Of a stretch of 64,000 bases of DNA, positions 49,178 through 62,155 are shown piece by piece. Position 1 is the first letter of the stretch, and every line of letters begins with the position of its first letter. A model generated the notes under the pieces. That model saw nothing but the letters and a program-made list of their open reading frames with translations, had not been told where the DNA came from and ran no database searches. The position numbers and the translations under genes are program-made. The DNA comes from Melastoma dodecandrum (lineage: Eukaryota; Streptophyta; Magnoliopsida; Myrtales; Melastomataceae), in assembly GCA_029817715.1 (NCBI GenBank), contig JARUPY010000538.1, positions 2,356,001 through 2,420,000 of the forward strand. Direction: 5' to 3'.

Positions 49178-51159
49178 GCGGTATCCTAACAAAAATATAC
49201 TCGTGGCCTTAACAGTGTCGTCATAATTCGCCATGTCTAAATGATTATGCACTGTTTGGATGATGACGTGGACTTCTTTGTAAGAACTCCATATAATGTC
49301 CAAAAACTGAAAGGGGTGGCAAAACCGAGAATATTGTTTAGTTAACTGATTAATGTTCTTTCTTTTGGTGATTTGTCCTTAGAGTGGCACTTACCTAAGG
49401 AACGGACCGGGCCTATGGAACATCGGGGACCACGAATTCCGGCATCTATTCGACGGGTACGCGACCCTGGTGAAGCTACACTTTGAGAACGGGCGCCTCA
49501 TCGCTGGCCACCGCCAGATTGAGTCCAAGGCCTACAAGGCTGCCATTAAGAATAACAAGCTTTGCTACCGGGAGTTTTCCGAGGTCCCCAAGCCGGACAA
49601 CTTCCTGTCGTATGTTGGGGAGCTGGCTAGCCTCTTCTCGGGTGCTTCATTGACCGATAATGCCAACACCGGTGTTGTCAAGCTCGGGGACGGGCGCGTG
49701 GTTTGCCTGACCGAGACACAAAAAGGGTCGATAGTGATCGATCCTGATAGCTTGGACACCCTTGGGAAGTTCGAGTACAGTGATTCCCTTGGGGGTCTGA
49801 TACACTCCGCGCACCCAATAGTGACGGACCAAGAGTTCCTGACGTTGCTACCAGATTTGATTAATCCTGGGTATTTAGTCGTTAGGATGGAGCCGGGGAC
49901 CAACGAGAGGAAGGTGATCGGAAGAGTTGACTGCCGAGGCGGACCGGCACCCGGGTGGGTGCACTCTTTCCCTGTCACTGAGCATTACGTTGTCATTCCC
50001 GAGATGCCGTTGAGATACTGCGCACAAAACCTCCTAAAGGCCGAACCGACTCCGTTGTACAAGTTCGAGTGGCACCCCGACTCCAAGGGCTTCATGCATG
50101 TCATGTGCAAGAATAGCGGCAAAATCGTAAGTGTCCCTTCTCCACTTTTAACGAAAGGCACAAATTTTCATTCATTACCTAATTAGGGTTACACTTTTCG
50201 ATGACTCGGCCGGGAAGGTGGCGAGTGTAGAAGTACCTCTGTACGTGACATTCCATTTCATAAACGCATACGAAGAGAAGGACGAGGACGGCCGCGTGAT
50301 CGCGGTCATCGCTGATTGCTGCGAGCATAATGCAGACACCACCATCTTGGAGAAGCTCAGGTTGCAGAACCTTAGGTCCTTCACAGATGAGGACGTTCTA
50401 CCAGATGCCAGGTACATATCATAGCTCGTGTAAAACAGCTTTTTACCATACATAACTCCCATGCCTATATAACCCGAGAGACACGCGAAACTCGATGGTA
50501 GGGTCGGGAGATTTATAATCCCATTGGATGGAAGCCCATACGGGAAGTTGGAGGCAGCATTGGATCCGGACGAGCATGGAAGAGGGATGGACATGTGCAG
50601 CATTAACCCTGCCAACTTAGGGAAGAAATACAGATATGCTTATGCCTGCGGCGCTGAACGCCCTTGCAATTTCCCCAATACCCTAACCAAGGTAAGAATC
50701 ACATCCCTACCTACTTATACATTTGTCCAATAACTAACCCCGTAGCTACATAGTCCCTAACGATTCCGATCCTCCCAAACAGATCGACCTGTTCGAGAAG
50801 AAGGCCAAGAATTGGTACGACGAGGGCGCGGTCCCATCCGAGCCCTTCTTCGTAGGTAGGCCGGGGGCCACCGAGGAAGACGACGGTAAACCCAATTCCC
50901 TGTTTGTTGCCATGTCTGTTGTGTTAGAACCTTGCAAATGTCATACTGTGTCAAAATTCGTGGACTTTATTTTATTTTTTGTTGGGTGTTGTGCGTGTTT
51001 GTGAGTGCAGGGGTGGTGATATCAATGATCAGTGAGAAGAATGGAGGAGGGTATGCCTTGTTATTGGATGGGTCCACTTTTGAGGAGATTGCAAGGGCAA
51101 AGTTCCCTTATGGACTTCCCTACGGCCTCCATGGCTGTTGGGTTCCCAAGAAATTGTGA
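48769..51159 (+). CDS. CCD8: Carotenoid cleavage dioxygenase 8 (strigolactone biosynthesis)
   Basis: Six exons, 48769-49071, 49383-50126, 50218-50411, 50502-50691, 50783-50885 and 51011-51159, give 560 aa in frame (the Arabidopsis protein is 570). An S/A/R-rich transit peptide of about 70 residues precedes HVAWTSIQQ. Hallmarks are YLRNGPGLWNIGDHEFRHLF, SLTDNANTGVVKLGDGRV, FHFINAYEE, IADCCEHNADT, ACGAERPCNFPN and FPYGLPYGLHGCW. Iron-binding histidines are at about H245, H295, H362 and H552. CCD8 (MAX4/RMS1/D10) acts in plastids after D27 and CCD7 and turns 9-cis-beta-apo-10'-carotenal into carlactone, the strigolactone precursor. The fusion of exons 1 and 2 gives SGTYLRNG where NGTYLRNG is usual. 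The ATG is in good context (GCCATGG). The gene looks functional. A copia element of the same orientation starts 0.5 kb downstream. Confidence 0.96.
49138..49176. repeat. AAT microsatellite in CCD8 intron 1
   Basis: Thirteen AAT units inside the first intron (49072-49382). Confidence 0.95.
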
Positions 51160-51674
51160 CTAAAACAACAACATGACGACCACGAATCAAAAGATGGAAG
51201 AATGAATGTGTAAAAAAGTTGTAAAAGTTGTGTAGTGGGTGGGGGGGATGTGTTAGTCTTTCGTTACTGATTCTTTTTATCGGGGGTCTTCGTTTGTTGT
51301 TGTTCGCGTGTATGGTTTCTCGAGGGCCATGTGAAATATATGGCTGCGAGTTTTCACTCCGGCGTATGTTCTGTGTCGCTGTCGGTGGCACGACTTAAGG
51401 TACGCTCGGATAAGGAAGTCTGTGTGTTTTTGTTATATGATGGCAAAGAATCGAACCAAGTAATAAGATGCTTTAGGCTCCAAGAGGGATCCAACCATTG
51501 GCCATAAAATATTGTAGGAATCGATCTTTCTACAACTTTATGTACTCGGACCACTAATTGTTTGGAACAGAGAATCATAAACCCTAGTACGATGGATTCG
51601 AGCGGCCCTTGTCGTTAAATTAATCAGCCTGTCAGTATTATCTTAAATTACTCTCATTAGGAGTCATTATTAAA
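51160..51674. other. 3' flank of CCD8
   Basis: Presumed CCD8 3' UTR and spacer before the copia element. No gene is seen. Confidence 0.5.
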
Positions 51675-51679
51675 CATCC

Positions 51680-51869
51680 TGTGAGAAAAATCCGGAAATA
51701 ATTGGGAGCAATTATGGGCAATAAAATCGTTTTTTATTTATAGCCAGTTGATATGTTGCCAGATATAGAGAAATGTAATGCCTATAATAGTAGACAATTG
51801 TCTGTAAACAAAGAATAACAAAAACTTTCTAGTCGATCCTTTCTTTTCTTTGATCTTTCTTTGATAACA
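51680..51869 (+). repeat. 5' LTR of the young copia element
   Basis: 190 bp. It differs from the 3' LTR by a T/C (AAATG versus AAACG) and a G/T (AAAGAAT versus AAATAAT). Confidence 0.97.
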
Positions 51870-51913
51870 TGGTATCAGAGCGGTGACGATTCTGATCAAA
51901 TCAAGAGTCGTCA

Positions 51914-54900
51914 ATGGACGGTATGGAAGGAATGCCATCTACACCCACTGGGTCAGAAGTTCTCCAAGGCCAGAATGACCTTGTGGCTCAACTCCTCAAT
52001 CTTCTGCGCAATGGCATACACAACACGACAACTACCGTGGGTCAAAGCCAGCAGAATTCAGAAACCGTAAACATCGGAATCAAGCTAAACGCCAGCAACT
52101 ATCCTTTGTGGTCTCGGCTAATGCGAGTTGCAGTAGCTGGACGACAACGCCTCAGTCACCTTACGGGACAACTACCGGCACCTGCAAGGACGGAGGTAAC
52201 ATTTAACAACTGGGAAACCCATGATCTCACTGTGTTTTCCTGGGTGATTCAGAATATTGAACCAAACCTGGTGAGTAATGTGGCTGCATATCCCACCACG
52301 AAAGCACTATGGGATGCCTTAGAGATGACGTATGGTAGCGGGGGAGACGCGTTTCAGACCTTCGAACTCCACACGAGGGCCAATCAGATCAAACAAGGAG
52401 AGATGACTCTCGAAAGGTATTTCGATGTCTTACTGGGTATTTGGCAGGAGATTGACAGACGCCATCCCAATCCAATGAGATGTCAAAATGATATCACCAC
52501 ATATAATCAAGAGAGACAGGAGACCCGATTGTTTCAATTTCTAACCGGGTTAGACAGCAAGCATGAGACTGTCAGGCGAGACATTCTCAAAGAAGAGCCC
52601 TTACCTACCGTGGAGAAAGCGTATGCTCAGGTCCGGCGAGAAGCGACCAGAAGTGGGATACTCAACCCCACAAATGTAGGTGATCCAGGTGGAATCGGCA
52701 GCGGACTGCTCAGCAAATAGAACCCTCAGATTAACATCACAGGGGAGGCATATGGAGCAAGGGGTCAAGGGGCACGATCCCGATCAGAATTCATTGGAAA
52801 AACGACGAAATCATCATCACGAGAGGACAAATCGAAGTTGTTCTGTGCTCACTGTGGGATGAATCGACACACAAAGGAGCAATGTTTCAAACTCGTCGGT
52901 TATCCAGAATGGTGGGAAGATGGGCATAAAAAGGGAGGTACCACTGGAAAAGGGAAGGTTTCCGTCGCTGCGGGCAATCTAATGGCCAGCGATGACAACG
53001 ACGGCAACCCACCGGGAAGAGCAAAACAGATAACCGAACCCGATGGAAGGGACGAAACACGCACAGTAGCTGAAAAAAAGAACGACAGCCGAAATAAAGA
53101 AGGTATAGGGGTTGGGAATTTATCCTCAGACTCCTGTAATTCAAATTCAGAGTGGATTTTCGATTGTGGTGCAACTGACACAATGACTCATGACATTCGA
53201 GATTTTGTTATCTAGTCCACACCACAGAAGACTCGGGTCCAAAGTGCGAATGGGAGTTTCTCACCTGTGTTAAGTGCAGGAACTATCGAGATTACTCCGA
53301 GCCTTAGAGTGAAAAATTGTCTTTATGTTCCTTCTTTGTCATGCAAATTGCTGTCAATTAGTCATGTTACGAAGGAACTCAACTGTACTGTACTGATGTA
53401 CTCGAATTGTTGTATTCTTCAGGATATTCAGACGAGCAAGATCATTGGGCGTGGCACTGAGCGAAATGGGCTCTACTATGTGGATGAAGTGGTTCATCAG
53501 GGAACTGCTCTACTGGCACATGGGACGGTGGATAGGCAGGTATGGTTGTGGCATCGTTGTCTGGGACATCCGTCGAATAGTTATCTAAACATTCTATTTC
53601 CCCACTTTAAATTCAGTGATTCTGATCCTCGTAAGACCTGCATGCTTGCAAAGAGTCATAGAATAAGTTTTTTCCCAAACAATACCCGGGTAGATTCAGC
53701 CTTTCAACTTATACATTCGGATGTGTGGGGTCCCGCACCAAATTCCCAAAATTGTCCATTTCGTTACTTTCTACTCTTTATTGATGACTTCTCCCGAATG
53801 ACGTGGGTTTATTTTTTGAAGCATAAGTCTGAAGTTCTAGATAAATTCATACAGTTCTATCACCTTATCCAGACTCAGTACCAAACACAGATACGTATTC
53901 TCCGTTCAGATAATGGTGGAGAGTATGTCAATCATACCATGACCCAATTTTTTACCACAAATGGCCTCGTTCACCAGACCACATGTCCCAATTCGCCCCA
54001 ACAAAATGGTGTGGCTGAACGGAAAAACAGATTTATTCTTGAGGTAACCCGAGCCATTATGCTTGAAGCTCATGTTCCTACCAATTATTGGCCTGAAGCA
54101 CTAGCCACAACCATTTACTTACTCAATCGTTTACCAACCAAAATCCTTAACCTTCAAACACCTATTGAGACCCTTTCATCGCAAGCCAACGTCCCACCAC
54201 TCTTAACCCTCACTCCCCGTGTGTTTGGTTGCTCGGTATATGTCCATATTCCTAAGACTGATAGAACCAAATTGGATCCTTGTGCTGTCAAATGTGTTTT
54301 TATGGGTTATAGTCCTAATCAAAAGGGATACCGATGTTATGATCCACTCCATCACCGTATGTATACTACCCTGGATTGTACCTTTATTGAGACTGAATAC
54401 TATTTTTCCACCCAGCTTAGTAGTCAGGGGGAGAGTAGTAACTCGGACATCCTAAGCTGGGTACATCCGCCAAGCCATATTATGTCTACTACTGTCCCAA
54501 CAAGGCCAGATACCAGTTCCAACGAACCCGCTGATTTCACAGATCAAGAGCTCATTGAGCAAAGTGACCTGACTAAAGGTCTTTCTTCTGAGCATCCTGA
54601 GGTAACTACTATCCCTAATATACTAGAGCATCATGGTTTATCTTCGGAGTCTACTAATGAGGCACACCAAGGAATGGAAGTTCAGGAGGACACAGGAAGA
54701 CGCATCCTTCCTCCACGAAGCAACAGAGGAGTACCAGCGAAAAGATACTCGCCTGAACATCAAGGTCGTAAATCTCGGTACCCAGTAGATAATGGTGACA
54801 GGGGGAGTCTGTCTGACACGGCCAAAACATTCAAAGTAGCCATAGACACTGTGATGGTTCCAAAGAACGTGGAAGAAGCCAGGAGGAACAGAGAGTGGAA

Positions 54901-56446
54901 CAAAGCAATGCAAGAAGAAATGAAGGCACTAAAAAAAAATCAGACGTGGGATAAATGTGAGCTACCGTTTGGGAAGAAACCTGTCGGATGCAGATGGGTG
55001 TTCACAGTCAAACACCGGGCAGATGGCACGATAGAAAGATACAAGGCGAGGCTTGTGGCAAAGGGTTACACCCAAACTTACGGTATCGACTACTCAGAAA
55101 CATTCTCCCCTGTGGCAAAAATTGATACAATCCGAGTTTTGTTCTCGATAGCAGCTAATCTAGACTTGCCGCTGCACCAATTTGATGTTAAAAACGCCTT
55201 TCTACACGGAGATCTCATGGAAGAAGTATACATGATGGTGCCACCTGGCTTTGAAGAGGACTTTACAGGAAGAGAAGTTTGTCGATTAAAGAAGGCGTTA
55301 TATGGGTTAAAGCAATCACCTCGAGCTTGGTTTGGACTGTTCGCCATCACAATGAGAAGGTATGGGTACAAACAGAGTAATGCTGATCATACTCTATTTC
55401 TCAAGAGAAGGGGAGTGTTGATTACATGTTTAATTATCTATGTTGACGACATGATAATTACTGGAAATGATGAAGATGAAATTGAAGTGCTTCGGAGGAA
55501 CTTGTTCAAAGAATTTGAAATAAAGGACTTAGGGAACCTGAAGTACTTTCTTGGAATTGAGGTAATGAGATCGAGAAAAGGTATATTCATTTCCCAACGG
55601 AAGTATATCCTAGATTTATTGGTCGAAACTGGTATGATTGATTGTAAGCCAGTTGAAACTCCGATGATGATAAATCATAGACTGCATATTGTGGAAAATG
55701 GGAAGCCAGCTGATCGAGAGAGGTATCAACGATTAGTGGGAAAACTAATTTATTTGTCCCACACGAGACCGGATATTGCTTATGCAGTAGGAGTGGTAAG
55801 TCAATTTATGCATAGTCCGCAGGTAGATCATATGGAGGCAGTAATGAGAATTGCAAGATATCTCAAGGGGTCACCAGGACGAGGAATTGTGTTTCAGAAG
55901 AATGATCATTTGAAGATACAGGCATATACAGACGCTGATTGGGCAGGGAATCCACTGGACAGAAGATCTACCTCGGGGTATTTTGCCATTGTAGGAGGAA
56001 ACCTTGTAACTTGGAGAAGTAAAAAACAAAAGGTTGTTGCGTTGTCGAGTGCAGAAGCTGAATTTCGAGGGATGACCAAGGGATTAACTGAGATCCTATG
56101 GATTCGAAAACTCATGACAGATTTAGGTCTTCTAGTCAACGGGACATGCAGGCTAATGTACGACAATAAGGCGGCAATCAGTATATCAGAAAATCCAGTA
56201 CAACATGACAGGACAAAACATGTGGAAGTTGACAGGCACTTCATCAAGGAGAAACTAGAAGAAGGAATTGTAGAATTTCCATTTGTACGGTCAGAAGATC
56301 AATTGGTAGATATTCTCACAAAAGCAGTTAGGGAAAGAGTCTTTCAGGAAACATTGATCAAGTTGGGTATTGGTGATCCCACTATCCAACTTGAGGGGGA
56401 GTGTGAGAAAAATCCGGAAATAATTGGGAGCAATTATGGGCAATAA
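51914..56446 (+). pseudogene. Copia gag-pol polyprotein with two in-frame UAG codons
   Basis: One reading frame runs from the ATG at 51914 to the stop at 56444-56446, about 1510 codons, broken only by TAG at 52718-52720 and 53213-53215. Domains in order: gag (51914-52720), CCHC knuckle (CAHCGMNRHTKEQC, about 52844), protease (FDCGATDTMTHD, about 53160), integrase (LIHSDVWGP, about 53707, and RSDNGGEY, about 53902), reverse transcriptase (GCRWVFTVKHRADG, about 54985, and YVDDM, about 55440), RNase H (SSAEAEFRGM, about 56048). The lesions look like ordinary point mutations, since neither lies at a known gag-pol junction. The copy would need UAG read-through to make its enzymes, or help from a relative. 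Confidence 0.9.
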
Positions 56447-56591
56447 AATCGTTTTTTATTTATAGCCAGTTGATATGTTGCCAGATATAGAGAAACGTAA
56501 TGCCTATAATAGTAGACAATTGTCTGTAAACAAATAATAACAAAAACTTTCTAGTCGATCCTTTCTTTTCTTTGATCTTTCTTTGATAACA
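56402..56591 (+). repeat. 3' LTR of the young copia element
   Basis: 190 bp; begins directly after the polypurine tract and overlaps no coding sequence. Confidence 0.97.
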
Positions 56592-56596
56592 CATCC

Positions 56597-57876
56597 TTCG
56601 TGCATGATGACACGTCACAAGAATAATACAAAGAGAAAACACGAATGGCTGGATCCATGCGCTTGCTAAACAGATGCGCCTCTGTCACGAAAATTATTCG
56701 AACGAGCTATGTGAAACGCGCGAACGTTGAAGACACGAGGTTAAATCCCTTGGATGTAGTCGATCACATAAATTTACCCGACTCTTAGATCGAACTGTTC
56801 GATGTGGATCTGTTACAAAATTTCGAGGATTGATTATACCTAACAAGGAGAAGAGGAAGGTAAAAAGTACGAATGAAGTGTGTGTATATGGGTCCCAACT
56901 AGATCCCACCGGCTTTTTCTTCACGGATTGCGTTTAGATTCCATTCCCTCCCGAGCGATTAAGTTCCAAGAAACTCTCGTCCTATCTACTAGTTTTGGGA
57001 AGACACGTCGTACTTAGAAATTGCACGAATCCAACCACAACCAAACTCATCGTGGAAGGACTTTGAGCTTGATTTTCGAACTGGGTTTTTGAATTTGGGC
57101 CCGATCTCATCTTCTTACAAGGGCTAAACCTTTGACCAGGGAAAGCTTCAGATTCAAAGAAGAAGCCCATGGATAAAGATTATGTGGGTGGGCGAGGAGG
57201 CATTGATCGATAAGGCTAAAGCTACGTGGGCGTTGTGTTGGTTGGGATGTCTCTCTTGTGTTTGAGGTGACCATATGAGTAATACCCCAACTAGCTAACT
57301 TCAGACATTATCCTAACAATGAAGATAATTCCATGTGATTTTATTGCGTTGAGTAAATGTAAATGTAAATGGTAGTGACACGTGTGGCGACCGTCGTTGA
57401 GATGTTTCCTGTCTGTCACCCTCTGATTGACAGACATCATGGGCAGAGGACAACTATTTTGGACAATGGAAAAACAAATGGGTTTGTCATGAAAATAACA
57501 CGAACACCATTATTTGGTGAAAGCATAACAACAATAATAAATAAACTATGTACACTCTGGATGGGTATTTGATCTTTTTATTATTACTAATTATGATGTA
57601 CAATGAAATTGTTTAAAAGATACGACTAACAAGGTAAGAGTTATCAGAAAACCCAACTGAAGTGACAGTCTGAATCCCCCCAACCTGAAGAAGCACTCTC
57701 TCTGTCTTAAGGAAACAAACTCTGTGTCTCTCCTCGACTGTCTGCCAGTCTTCTTCTTCTTCCGCGTCTACTCCCATGTGAATCGAAATTAACACAAAAG
57801 ACGGCGCCTTTCCCCTGTTTTCCACCCTCCCAGGCCTCCCTCCGCCAAACCCATTTCACCAATCCCCCGGGAAACA
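56597..57876. other. Intergenic DNA upstream of the unc-13-like gene
   Basis: No gene is seen. The last 200 bases are CT-rich and probably leader or promoter of the next gene. Confidence 0.4.
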
Positions 57877-60800
57877 ATGGCCCATCTCTTCCGCGAACTC
57901 TCCCTCGGCAACTCCCGCCGCAACTCCCCTTCCCCTACCTCTGATCTGTCCAAGTCCGCCTCCTCCCTTTCCTCCGCCGATCCCCTTCCCTCTCCCCTCG
58001 GCCTCATCGACTCCCTCCCCGACCCCGACCTCCGCATGACCGCCTTCGAGATCTTCGTCGCCGCTTGCCGTACTTCCTCCTCCAAGCCCTTGTCCAATGC
58101 CAATGCTAATGCCGCTGCCGGATCCGGATTGGGATCGGAGTCTTCGCCCAGGCAGCAGCAGCAATCGCATGCCGGGCCGGCGTTGCACAGGTCGCTGAGT
58201 TCGGCTGCCGCGAGCAAGATGAAGAAGGCCCTGGGGTTGAAGAGCCCCGGGAAGGGCGGAGGGGCCGGGAGTCCTGGGTCGGCGGGGTCGCCCGGGAACG
58301 GGAGGGGTGGGAGGATGACGGTTGGGGAGTTGATGAGGTTGCAGATGAGGGTTTCGGAGAATGTGGATAGTAGGGTTAGGAGGGCTCTGCTGAGGATCTC
58401 CGCTGGGCAGGTAAAAAGAACTGTACTGAATTTCAGCATAAGGGTTGCTTTTGACGTGATGTGATTGCTCCATTTTGATCTGAGAGCTGGAGCTCCGGCT
58501 GTCAAAGCGGAGTGTGGTTGTCTTTCATTGATCTGGCGAGAATTGGGTTACTCTGACTGTTTCGGTGTTAGTGGTTGAAGTGGGGAGTTGTTCAGTGAGA
58601 GTCTGAGCTCGATGCAATTGTGGGGATTCGACAGAACGCTCTCATCTTCTTCCCTTTTGTTGGGACGGTTCTGTTGAACTGTATGTTTAGTATTCATCAA
58701 GGGCGTTGTGGTTGCATAACTCTTTTATCGTTGGAAATGCATCTTTTGGTGGTTGATCTGGGATTTGCACCGGTCAAATCCTCGCTATTTTTCCTACATT
58801 TGCCTGGTCCCTCATGGTTCTTCTTCTGTATTTTTACCAAGTGCTGTTTATCTCGGTCAATTGCATTGTTCAGGTGTTCTAGCCTCAAAGTTGGCCTTTT
58901 GTAGGCTTTGTTTCTTTCTGCAGTTGGTAACGACATTTTCATAATCCTTTTGGTATTTGTGTTCATTGGCAAGAATCGGTGGTTGAAAAATCTTAACCCT
59001 GTAGTGTGGCATAGGGCAGAATGAAATTGAGCAGTGAAATGCACTCTAGCACACATCACTTTTTTATGCGGAGATAGAAGAGAATGCACCACTTGTGCTC
59101 ATTATAATCCAAAGACAATGTGGAGAATCAGATGAACATTCTTCTGTCCGGATATTCTTGTTTCATTTGATGCTTTTGAGTCATCTCTTTATCAGGCTTT
59201 GTTTGAAGTGGGTGGCTGGCCAATAGCGGTGCAGTAACTCCATACAGGGATCGACAGCCTTGTCTTATTTGATTGCATCTAACACATTGTCCGTTGTTTT
59301 GTCTTTAATGCATCTTTACCTTTGGTTTGTATGATCTTCTTTTTTTCTGTCTACATTTTTGTGCAGCACGTAAAAGGCTTTGGATTTGTCGCCTTTATCT
59401 ACAACGTAATGCAATGCTCGCATTATGTTTTTCTCACTGCAAAACTTTCCATCCCACAGGTCGGCAGGCGAATCGAGTCGGTGGTGGTCCCCTTAGAATT
59501 ATTGCAGCAGCTCAAGAGGTCTGATTTCACAGACAATCAAGCATACGAGGCATGGCAGAAGAGAAGTCTGAAAGTTCTCGAGGCTGGGCTCCTTTTATAT
59601 CCCTGTGTTCCCCTAGATAAGTCGAATATATCTGCACAACGACTGCGGCAGATAATTCAAGGGGCCTTGGACAGGCCCATAGAAACGGGGAGGAATAATG
59701 AGTCGATGCAAGTTCTTCGAAGCACAGTTATGTCCCTTGCAGCCCGATCAAATGATGGTTCTCCTGATGCTTGTCACTGGGCTGATGGGTTTCCACTAAA
59801 CCTTCGGCTGTATGAAATGCTTCTAGAAGCCTGCTTTGATGTCAATGATGAGACATCCATCATTGAAGAGATTGACGAGCTTATGGAACAGATAAAGAAA
59901 ACTTGGGGGATTCTCGGGATCAATGAGATGCTTCATAACATCTGCTTTACATGGGTGTTATTCCGCCAATTTGTGGTTACTGGTCAAGTTGAGATTGATC
60001 TCCTTTATGCTGCCAATAGTCAGCTGACAGAAGTTGCAAAAGATGCTAAGTCCACAAAGGATCCCGAGTACGCAAAAATATTGAGCTCTATCGTGAGTTC
60101 TATATTGGGCTGGGCAGAGAAACGACTTCTTGCTTATCATGACACTTTTGATCGTGGGAATGTTGAAATGATGCAAAGTATTGTATCGATCGGTGTCTCA
60201 GCAGCAAGGATACTGGTTGAGGATATTTCAAATGAATATCGCCGCAGAAGGAAAGATGAAGGGGATGTGGCTCGTACAAGAACTGAGACTTACATTAGGT
60301 CGTCACTGCGAACCGCCTTTGCTCAGGCAAGATCCTAACTTAACCCGGTTTGTTGCCAAAATGTTGTGCACTGGCCTTTCTCGAGATCACTCGAGTAAAA
60401 TTCCTGACTTTTCTTTCTTGAGAATGATGCAGAGGATGGAGAAAGTAGATTCAAGCAGGAGGTCATCCAGAAATCAACTTCCCGTGCTTGTGATCCTCGC
60501 TAAGGATGTGGGTGAACTGGCAACCAGCGAGAAGCAGATATTTAGTCCAATACTGAAGAGATGGCATCCTCTTGCGGCGGGGGTTGCTGTTGCAACTCTT
60601 CATGCTTGTTATGGAAACGAGCTGAAGCAGTTCATCTCTGGGGTAGGTGAACTGACACCGGATGCAGTGCAGGTGCTGAGGGCAGCGGATAAATTGGAAA
60701 AGGATCTCGTGCAGATAGCTGTTGAAGATTCCGTCGAGAGTGACGACGGCGGGAAGGCGATAATACGTGAAATGCCTCCCTATGAGGCAGAAGCTGCTAT

Positions 60801-62155
60801 AGCTAATCTCGTAAAAGTATGGATAAAGACGAGAATTGATCGGGTGAAAGAATGGATCGATCGGAATCTGCAACAAGAGGTATGCCCTGAATCGATGAGA
60901 GTAGTGATGGCAGCAGCATCACTTGTTCTCGATCTCTTACTTTTTCAATGTTATTGTAGGTGTGGTTGCCACAAGCGAGTAGTGAGGCATATGCTCCATC
61001 TGCCATAGAAGTGCTAAGAATCATCGACGAAACGTTAGATGCTTTTTTCCAGCTTCCAATATCTATGCATCCGGCTTTGCTTCCTGACCTAATGACAGGC
61101 CTCGACAAATGTCTCCAGCTTTATGTAAACAAGGCGAAATCCGGATGCGGTGAGTTGTTGAGTGAGTGTTTCTTGACTGATTTTTTAGAATCCTTTGAGT
61201 AATTTTTGCCATCTTAGGTACGAGGAACACTTTCATTCCTCCACTGCCGGCCTTAACGAGGTGCACTGTTGGATCTAAGTTCCAAGGTTTTGGAAAGAAG
61301 AAAGACAAGTCGCCACCCATACTGAAGAAGAATTCTCAGGTCGGCACAATGAATGGTGACGGTACCTTCGGAGTACCTCAGTTGTGTCTCCGTATAAACA
61401 CAGTGCAACAGATCAAGTTGCAGTTGGATGCGATCGAGAAGAGAGTGATCACACATCTCAGGAATTCAGAATCTGCTAGCACTGAGGACTTCTCCAATGG
61501 ACTTGCAAAGAAGTTCGAACTGACGCCAGCAGCATGCACGGAATGTGTCATTCAACTCTGCGAGGTTGTGGCATACAAGATCGTGTTCCGTGATCTGAAC
61601 CACATCCTTTGGGAGGGCTTGTACGTTGGAGACGCTTCAAGTTCGAGGATCGATCCATTCCTCCAGGAGTTGGAGAAGCACTTGATGGTGACATCCGACG
61701 CCGCACACGAGAAAGTGCGTACGCGGATCATAGCTGACATAATGAAGGCTTCATTCGACGGGTTCCTGCTTGTCTTGCTTGCCGGAGGTCCCTCCCGTGT
61801 TTTCTCCCTACAGGACTATCCCATCATCGAGGACGATTTCAAGGCCCTCAAGGACTTGTTCTGGGCAAATGGTGACGGATTACCCGCCGAATTGGTCGAC
61901 AAGGTTTCAGCAACCACAAGAAGCATCCTTCCCCATTTCCGAACTGAATCCGAGAGCCTGATCGAGCACTTCCGACGCGCTACCATGGAGGCTTATGGGT
62001 CCTCGGCGAGGTCCCGGCTTCCTCTTCCTGCGACATCCGGGCAGTGGAACCCAACTGAGCCCAATACCATACTCCGTGTTCTGTGTCATCGTAACGATGA
62101 AGCCGCTTCGAAGTTCCTGAAAAAGACGTACGATCTGCCGAAGAAACTCGGGTGA
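57877..62155 (+). CDS. Plant unc-13 homolog (DUF810, PATROL1-related)
   Basis: Five exons, 57877-58410, 59460-60326, 60433-60879, 60960-61149 and 61218-62155, join in frame to 991 aa, close to the about 990 aa of Arabidopsis relatives such as At2g25800. The N-terminus (MAHLFRELSLG) is followed by a Ser/Gly/Pro-rich variable stretch to about residue 150, then the conserved helical body with Munc13-homology regions (GWAEKRLLAYHDTF, ILKRWHPLAAGVAVATLHACYG, GLYVGDASSSRIDPFL, SFDGFLLVLLAGGPSR, KSRLPLPATSGQWNP-like block near the end). Family members act in membrane traffic; PATROL1 moves the proton pump AHA1 to the guard-cell plasma membrane. The intron after 60326 begins with GC, not GT. The upstream frame at 59322 is intron sequence. 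Confidence 0.93.

Larger units (their letters stand above)
51675..56596 (+). mobile_element. Young full-length Ty1/copia retrotransposon
   Basis: The element proper is 51680-56591, flanked by a perfect 5-bp target duplication CATCC (51675-51679 and 56592-56596). LTRs of 190 bp (51680-51869 and 56402-56591) start TGTGAG and end AACA, and differ at only two positions, so insertion is recent. A tRNA-Met-type primer site (TGGTATCAGAGCGG) follows at 51870-51883. The polypurine tract is about 56390-56401. Internal coding is nearly intact. Confidence 0.97.

Noticed and set aside
57789..58505. Two long minus-strand frames (238 and 205 aa)
   Set aside because: They are antisense shadows of the GC-rich first exon of the unc-13-like gene.
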